Below are positions 58,214-64,000 of a stretch of DNA of 64,000 nt, one piece after another (the first letter of the stretch is position 1; each line of letters opens with the position of its first letter). A model generated the notes under the pieces. The model was not told where the DNA came from, made no database searches, and was given only the letters and a program-made list of their open reading frames with translations. This DNA is from Cephalopachus bancanus (Eukaryota; Chordata; Mammalia; Primates; Tarsiidae). The position numbers and the translations under genes are program-made. The stretch lies in assembly GCA_027257055.1 (NCBI GenBank), contig JAPVLO010000276.1, positions 930,001 to 994,000 on the forward strand, in the 5' to 3' direction.

Positions 58214-58229
58214 TTAAAAGAGGCTACTT

Positions 58230-59360
58230 GTCTCATGTCACCACACCACTTCAATCCATGTTGAGAGGCTGTGTGACAGTCCTGCCTGGAGGTAAGGGGA
58301 GGGAGTCTTGGACCTCCACCAGCCAGGGGGTGTGGGACTCCCAGCACCCTGTTGCCAGGATACAAGGCTGCCCACCAGGTTTAGAGTGGAGGCTTTTCCA
58401 AGCCCCCAGCCCAGGCACAATGGTGTGAGTCATGAAAGCTCATTTCTTCCTGACATCAGCAGAGGCTAGTGTAACAAGAGAAGGTCTGTGTCACGTGGAG
58501 TGAGTTAGCGCACTCCTGCTGGCTGCAAACCTTCCCTCTGGGTCAGTGTGAGGCAAAGCCAGGTGCAGGAAGCAGCTGAATTAAACAATGTCCTGGGGGT
58601 GGGAAGAGAGAGGGACGGTTGTGACACGAAGGAAATGCTCACTCCGACAAAAGGAAATCAAAGCCCCAAGTGATCCCGCAGGGAGGAAAGGTGAGCGGGA
58701 GGGAAATGAAATGGAAAATACCAACAAATTGGAAATCAGGCACAGAGGTGGAGGGAAGGAATTGGAACGCTCTCGTGCAGGGAGACAGCTCCCCAAAGAA
58801 CTGGTCTCTCTAGAGAGGACCTGAGATTCAGCAGGTCTGCATCATATTTCCTGGAAGTCAGGGTAGCCCACTGTGCTATTGCTTTATCTGTAGAGAGATG
58901 GCCTGGACAGACACCGTAGCCTCAAAAGACTGGTTGATTCTCTTGCCAACGGTGATTTCCTGGGGAGGCTGTCTGGGTTCCCTTGGAAACATGTCTTGTC
59001 TTGGCATCAGTGAAAGCACTGGTGGCCAGAAACATCTATACACACTGGACAAAGAAGCCAGAAAGCAGGGTGGGCTCCACTAAGGGCCACATCTCCATGG
59101 CTCACTGTCCTTGGCGATTCCCCGGGGAATCAGTAATGTCTCCCTTTGAAAAACCAAAGGAGCATTCTTGCTAAAAGAACGTTGTCCAAGGCACAAGTCT
59201 CAACTCTCCCTCTCACAAAGCCTCTTTCCTGGTTTCTTGGAGTTCTGGGACAGTGTCTAACTCACCAACTAATTTCCTGCTACCTCCACACAGCCCTTTC
59301 ACACCCTCTGCCTTCCCAGCCCCACACACATGACTGAATCCCAGCTTCCCCCATCCATGC
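58230..59360. other. Unique-looking sequence, no gene
   Basis: Overlapping 60-80-codon ORFs on both strands. No repeat recognised. Confidence 0.4.
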
Positions 59361-59361
59361 C

Positions 59362-59649
59362 TTAGGAAGGCTCCTCTTCCTCTTGCTCTGGCTTCCCCTG
59401 CTGCTGACCCAGCTTCTCCAGAGCCTCTGCATGGCGGCCACCTGGCGGCCCGCACCATTTGTGCCCCTTCCCCACACTCCTCTGGGCTCCCCTGTGAATG
59501 TCAGTGAAGTCTCTTTCTGGTGTTTCCTTCTCTGAGGGCCCCACAGGAGCTGGCTCAGCCTCCTGCTCTTCTGAACCTCCCTCTAAGCCCAGGGCTCTGG
59601 ACAGTGACGGCTCCACCAGCTGACTGACTCCCAGAGGCCTGAACACCAT
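59362..59649 (-). CDS. Protein-like minus-strand ORF, possible terminal exon or decayed gene
   Basis: I do not recognise this product. The 95-codon frame reads toward lower coordinates and ends in an acidic tail (EQEEEEPS) at a TAA. Its middle is charged and polar (SEEQEAEPAPVGPSEKETPERD), which looks more like a disordered protein C-terminus than like random GC-rich translation. A weak acceptor-like CAG lies just upstream on the minus strand (GATGGTGTTCAG), so it could be a last exon rather than a complete gene. I found no matching upstream exon that I trust, no polyadenylation signal close behind the stop, and no known domain. Chance remains the leading alternative. Confidence 0.17.
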   Translation of the reverse strand: MVFRPLGVSQLVEPSLSRALGLEGGSEEQEAEPAPVGPSEKETPERDFTDIHRGAQRSVGKGHKWCGPPGGRHAEALEKLGQQQGKPEQEEEEPS

Positions 59650-60289
59650 CAGTTGGACAGGTTTCCAGGGCTAAATTACACTCTGTGGGGGTGGCATCTA
59701 CAACGTCACTTTATAAACCAACATGCTGGACTCTGAGCTGTCATGTTACTTACTAAATTTCCCAGAAGGAGGAAGTCTGAATTGAGATGGATTTCAAATG
59801 TTCATTTCCAATCAAAGGGTGTTAAAACTACGCGTGTGAGGAGCAGTTCAAGGAAGCAGGGCTTGTTCCCCTGGAGGACAGAAGCAGCAGGTTTATGCGC
59901 TAGTCGCCTTCTGGTATGAGCCAGGCGGTGGAGGAGAGAGGTGAGACTCCATCCTTGTGCTCTCTGGGGGTGGAACAGAGTTAGTGGGAATCAACTCAGT
60001 GTGGACAGACTCAGCTCAGCAGAAGAAAAGCCAAAGGGCAGTCCGGCAGCCCTGAACCTTCAGACCCCACCGAGCATCCTGTTGCTAGAAGGGTACAAGG
60101 GAAGTGGTGACCAACTTGCAGAGGAGATTTAAGGTTGGAATGGGGAGAGAGGAAGGCAGTGGTGGGGAGCAAAATGACAGTGGACCAGATGGCCTTCAAG
60201 GCTGTCCAGCCCTGGAGAATCTGATCATTTCTCCAGGACAGTGGCTTAAAACAGCAAGGGACCTCAAGACCTCTAGAAACAGTTGTCTT

Positions 60290-60606
60290 GGCCAGGCATG
60301 GTGGCTCATGCTTGTACTCCTAGCACTTTGGGAAGCCGAGGCAAGAGAATTGCTTGAGCTCAGGAGTTGGAGACTAACCTAGGCAACATAGCAAGACCTC
60401 ATCTCTACAAAATAAGCTTAAACATTTTAAAAATGAGTCAGGTATGGTGGCACACACCTGTAGTGCCAGCTACTTGGGAGGCTGAGGCTGAAGGCCAGGA
60501 GGTCAAGGCTGCAGTGAGCTGTGAGCGTGCCACTGGACTCCAACCTGGGTGACCGTGACAGAAAGGAAGGAAGGAAAGAAGGAAAGAAAGGAGGAAGGGG
60601 GGGGGT
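60290..60606 (+). mobile_element. Alu SINE with purine-rich microsatellite tail
   Basis: GGCCAGGCATGGTGGCTCATG head; both arms, with a small deletion in the right arm. The tail has turned into GAAAGGAAGG-type repeats (60561-60600) followed by a G run. Confidence 0.9.
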
Positions 60607-60650
60607 TGTCCTGATTATGGAAGTCTAGAGAGAACTCCAAAAGTCATTTT

Positions 60651-61469
60651 CTACAACCTCCCTTCCCCTAGACCGTCCTGCCCACCAGTGTGTTTATCAC
60701 CAGCCCAGAAATTTCCCCTGGAGGTAGCTGGAATTTCTCCAGGGCTGCGGCCAGAGGTGGTGGTGGGCTCTGTAGTGGCAGGTGGAGAAGGGGAGGCACT
60801 TTGTAGCAGGGCATCAAGATGGAAAAATGTTGCTGAGGGCCCCACAGAGCCGTCGGCTCTAAGCAGATGCACCTCTCTGTGCTGGAGGGAGAGGTTTTGG
60901 CGAGGAAGCTCTGCTGGCAGCAGTGAAACAAGCCTCACTCCATTGTTGAGCTGCCTCGCCAGCTGCCGATGAGGGAGGGTGTGCAGACACACCGAACCTT
61001 TGGAGAGATGAGAGTCACTCAGATACAGACACACAGACTCCCTGAATTTCCTGCGCGTAAGTTGTTTGGAAGCTGCTGTCATACACACCTTGAGCAGAGA
61101 AAGGAGGCGAACAGGAGTGACGGCTGGAAGTTGGGCATGTTTCCCCAACGCGACATTGCTCTGCAATTCTCCCCCTTTGTCAGGGATGCTTCCTTTCAAA
61201 ATAATCCTGGAGTGGCGTGACTCACGAGCACTGTACCTTCGCTCTCCGAGGAGCAAGGAGCTCATGGGATCACCGGAGGGTGGCTGGTGGGATCTGCCCT
61301 CGGTGGGGATATTCCCAGACCCTGCTGGGACTACCGCTTGCCGGCTCACATGGTCAATGCCTCTGTGATGCCAGCCCTCTGAGCTTCGGCAGCATCTGGT
61401 GAACTTTGTACTCTCTGTACAAGTGGTTGGCGTCCCGTGGACATAACCACAGGCTCTCAGAGTGGGCAC
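60651..61469 (-). other. Longest ORF in the window (272 codons), coding status doubtful
   Basis: This is the longest uninterrupted frame here. It is rich in S, R, L, H and T, with no hydrophobic core pattern, transmembrane helix, repeat or family motif that I can see. It lies in GC-moderate unique sequence next to an Alu with a purine-rich tail. Antisense and overlapping frames are also long (94, 83 and 100 codons), which is typical when stop codons are locally rare. I regard it as probably non-coding, though a lineage-specific gene or a long non-coding RNA exon cannot be excluded. Confidence 0.12.
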
Positions 61470-62005
61470 AGGCCAAATCGTCCTCCTGGTGGAGGAGCAA
61501 GATTAACTGGGCTGGGATCCCATTACAGGAGAGTCCGTGATGCTGGTTAACTCCTGCTGGATAATCCTTTCATCTTGGCTCTGAGGTCACCTTCTCCACC
61601 CCCTCCCTCCACAGTCTGGATTAGAGGCCACCCCTGGGTCCCTGTCACCCCAGGCTTCCCTTCATCTCAGATCATCACACAGCTCAGGCTGTGACTGTTT
61701 ACTTTCCTACCTCACCTGGTAGATTTTGAGACACTTCAGAGTCCTCTCCAGACTTTGTGAACCCAAATGAGTCTGTGCCTGAGATTACAAATTGCTCAAG
61801 GGCAGGGCAGGGCTGGGGCCAGGCTGAGAAACTGAGGCACCTGGGGAGCAAAATTCAAGGAGCTACACACTCTCAGACCCTGTGAGCTCAAGGCCGTCTC
61901 TGAGAACGGATGCCTCCTGAAAACAGCGTGAGCCACCGAGCTGAGCTCACTGGAGTCATGGAAAAGGAGAGAATACCAATTGTTGAGAGCCATCCACGTA
62001 GTGCT
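61470..62005. other. Unique-looking sequence, no gene
   Basis: Nothing recognised. Confidence 0.4.
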
Positions 62006-62009
62006 GCCA

Positions 62010-62200
62010 TGTTGTCTCATTAACCCTCAAAGTAATCCCATAAAATAGGGATTGACACTCTCACATTAAATATGAAGCAATGGGAGCCTGGTACAACGTG
62101 GCACCTTGACGATGGTCCCAGAACTGATATGGAACCAGAACTCGAACCCCAAGCCTTCCTAATGCCGAGGTCCCTGCTTCTCGCAGTGCACCAGACCACC
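62010..62200 (-). mobile_element. MIR SINE
   Basis: GTCTCATTAACCCTCAAAGT, CCATAAAATAGGGATTGACA and CCAGAACTCGAACCCCAAG match reverse MIR. Confidence 0.78.
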
Positions 62201-62204
62201 TCCA

Positions 62205-64000
62205 GCAACGCCTGCAGCCACTGTCCCATGTCAGAGATGAGTACCCTATAGGGACATTCTCTGAGAGGACAAAGGCTTTGCCATTCTGGCCATGAGGGAT
62301 GGTGGTGCTCTGCCCAGTGCCCCCAAATCCTGATTCAGCAGGTGTGGCTGGGGCCTGGTGGTATCTGGGCTAGGCTCCCAAGAGGGTCCCATGTACCATC
62401 TGGGGGTGAGGACACTGCACTTGGCAATCTCCCTTCATAGCACCTTGTGGCAAATTGCTGTTTAGGATCAGGAAGTCCTTCTTTGAGTCTACCCTAATCC
62501 ACAGGTCTTTGGCTGCAAGAACCACCATCACCCTTCCTTTCCCCCACCAAGGCCTCTGTGAAGACTTCCTGCAGGAGCTTTCTTCCCGAGGCTGTGCAGG
62601 CTTCGAAGTCGCGCTGCTCTGCTGGTGCTCAGAGGGACCCCAGGGAATGGCAGCCATCACGCAGTGCAGTCTGTTTTGCCTATTGCCGCGGCTGCAGTGG
62701 CAGCCCTGGGAGGGGTCTGGCACTACCCCGGGGGCCTGCACAGTCTCAGAGACAGATGTGCAGCAGGCAAGAACGGGGGTCTTTGTCGGCATTCTCCCAG
62801 GCCTGGAGGGTTCCACATCCCCAGCCCCACCCCTGCAGCTCTACCTCTATCCAACACTCCCTTTCCACCAACAACACCACTAAGAAACAACACAACCACC
62901 CTGGGCCCGATGGAGTGACAGGAAGCCACTGAGGGAGAGCAGACTCCCAGGTCAGCCTGAGTCGGCCTCGTGTGCCACAAAGAGAGACCCTGCAGTGGCA
63001 GAGCTGGTGGCAGTCAGGGCAGCCAGCCATGCCCCCAGTCTCCAGAGTGGAGCGGAAATGCCTCAGCGCTTGGGATGGGTTCCAGGATGGTGAGATCACA
63101 GGTGGCCCCATGCGGAGCCAACCTGTCTACCCTGATGGGACAACCAGAGTACATCCTTCCTCCCCCCACCCCGCCCCGCCACCGCCCCAGGAAACCAGGC
63201 TCAGGAGAGGATTGGCCCACCCCTCCCAACTGCCTTTTGCCTGTCCTAAGTCCTCGGGTCATGGTCCTCAGCTGGCCGCCCTGCCCCCAGGCTGCCTCCA
63301 GTCCAAGCCATATAGCCTCAAGTATGCTCTTTCCCAGGTACAGCTCCAGCAAGGGGCTCTCCTGCCGACCTGGCACCCATTCAACAGAAGACAAGCCTGG
63401 TGGGGGGGTGCCCAGCGGCTCCTCCAACGTACTCACATTTCCCATCTCCCACCCACCTCCCTACCCACCCCAACCTCCTGTGCCCACCTGCCCCTGGCTC
63501 TAGTCTTTATCTGTCCACATGTGACTTGTTTCTAGAATTCACTTCCAATGCTGCCCCCTCCTGCTCCTCCCTGTCCCCTAAACCTTTGACCACCAGGAGC
63601 CCCTTGCCTAGGGCCGGCCCATGGCATTTGCAGCCACTTCCCATACACCCCAAACCAATTTATGAATTCCTTGAGGGCAGAGACTGTTCTGTCCCCTATG
63701 CCCTTGGACTCCTTCCATTCCCACAGCTCCTCCCACATGGAAAAAGTCATCAATAGAAGTTAGTGGCATTGAATTCAGATATGAAACAGCCCTTAGGCTC
63801 ACGGTGTTGCAGAAGGGTCTTTCTTCAGAGGACTTTTGTTGACAGGAAGTTCTGCCTCACATCCAGCCTAAGTCCATCCTGCTTGGGGTTCATTTTCATT
63901 CCTAAGTGGAGATGGAAAGCAGTGAATTACCTTCCCCTAAATAACAACCCTTCTTATGTGTTAACACTGTTATTAAATCGCTTTTGAGTCACTTTTCTTT
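62205..64000. other. GC-rich sequence with overlapping ORFs, no supported gene
   Basis: Frames of 118-187 codons overlap on all phases (62370-63756), a low-stop GC effect. Proline/serine/cysteine noise; no domain. A weak L2 3'-end-like piece lies near 63660-63720 (CCTTGAGGGCAGAGACTG). Confidence 0.45.

Noticed and set aside
62370..63756. Several 118-187-codon overlapping ORFs on both strands
   Set aside because: All phases are open together because the region is GC-rich; composition is random proline/serine/cysteine and no splice signals or domains support any one of them.

Overview
This window is nuclear DNA of a primate, almost all of it intergenic or intronic. The clearest sign is at least 17 Alu-type SINEs (7SL-derived dimers) plus one free left monomer, alongside L1, L2, MIR, MaLR, Tigger, MER5 and mariner elements. 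There are no bacterial-style operons, tRNA or rRNA genes, CRISPR arrays or plasmid/phage features. The youngest Alus share unusual diagnostic bases: a head reading GCTCGGTGGCTCAGCCTG with a one-base loss after CTCA, a linker of the type ACAATAAATCAAAAAA, and a right arm with GGCCGGGAGCGGCCACTGC. They are not human AluS/Y, they lack the extra left-arm segment I associate with lemur Alus, and they are not the tRNA-headed type II Alus of galagos and lorises. A tarsier or another non-anthropoid primate is my best inference, not a proven assignment.

Layout. 1-4.8 kb is a mosaic: an Alu, a complete TA-flanked Tigger MITE, an old forward L1 broken by a MER5 copy (itself split by an Alu), and a younger reverse L1 with a target-site duplication. 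4.8-9.2 kb is AT-rich, with old LINE-like DNA and one Alu. 9.2-16.5 kb holds MIRs, a head-to-head Alu pair, a long antisense L2 and a CT-rich microsatellite. 16.5-33 kb is less repetitive and holds the best candidates for conserved non-coding or promoter-like DNA (about 26.1-26.4, 28.8-29.3 and 30.25-30.5 kb), MaLR LTRs, many MIRs and a second Tigger MITE. 33-42 kb has Alus, MIRs and plain GC-moderate DNA. 42.7-44.7 kb carries the one spliced gene model I can build, a small uncharacterised protein of about 80 residues. 44.9-48.2 kb is a MaLR retroelement invaded by a mariner, which was invaded by an Alu. 48.2-58.2 kb has MER5, L2, L1, LTRs, Alus and a very recent 290-bp L1 insertion. 58.2-64 kb is GC-richer, with long but unconvincing ORFs and one protein-like minus-strand ORF.

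No protein-coding gene could be named. Most ORFs lie in transposons or in GC-rich DNA where stop codons are rare. I found no convincing new biological system. The most informative structures are the three-deep nested insertion at 44.9-48.2 kb, the deleted mariner with terminal inverted repeats, the lineage-specific Alu subfamily, Alu insertions at MER5 TTTTAAAA sites, and a few candidate regulatory segments. Boundaries of old repeats are approximate (tens of bases) because they were read by eye against remembered consensus features.
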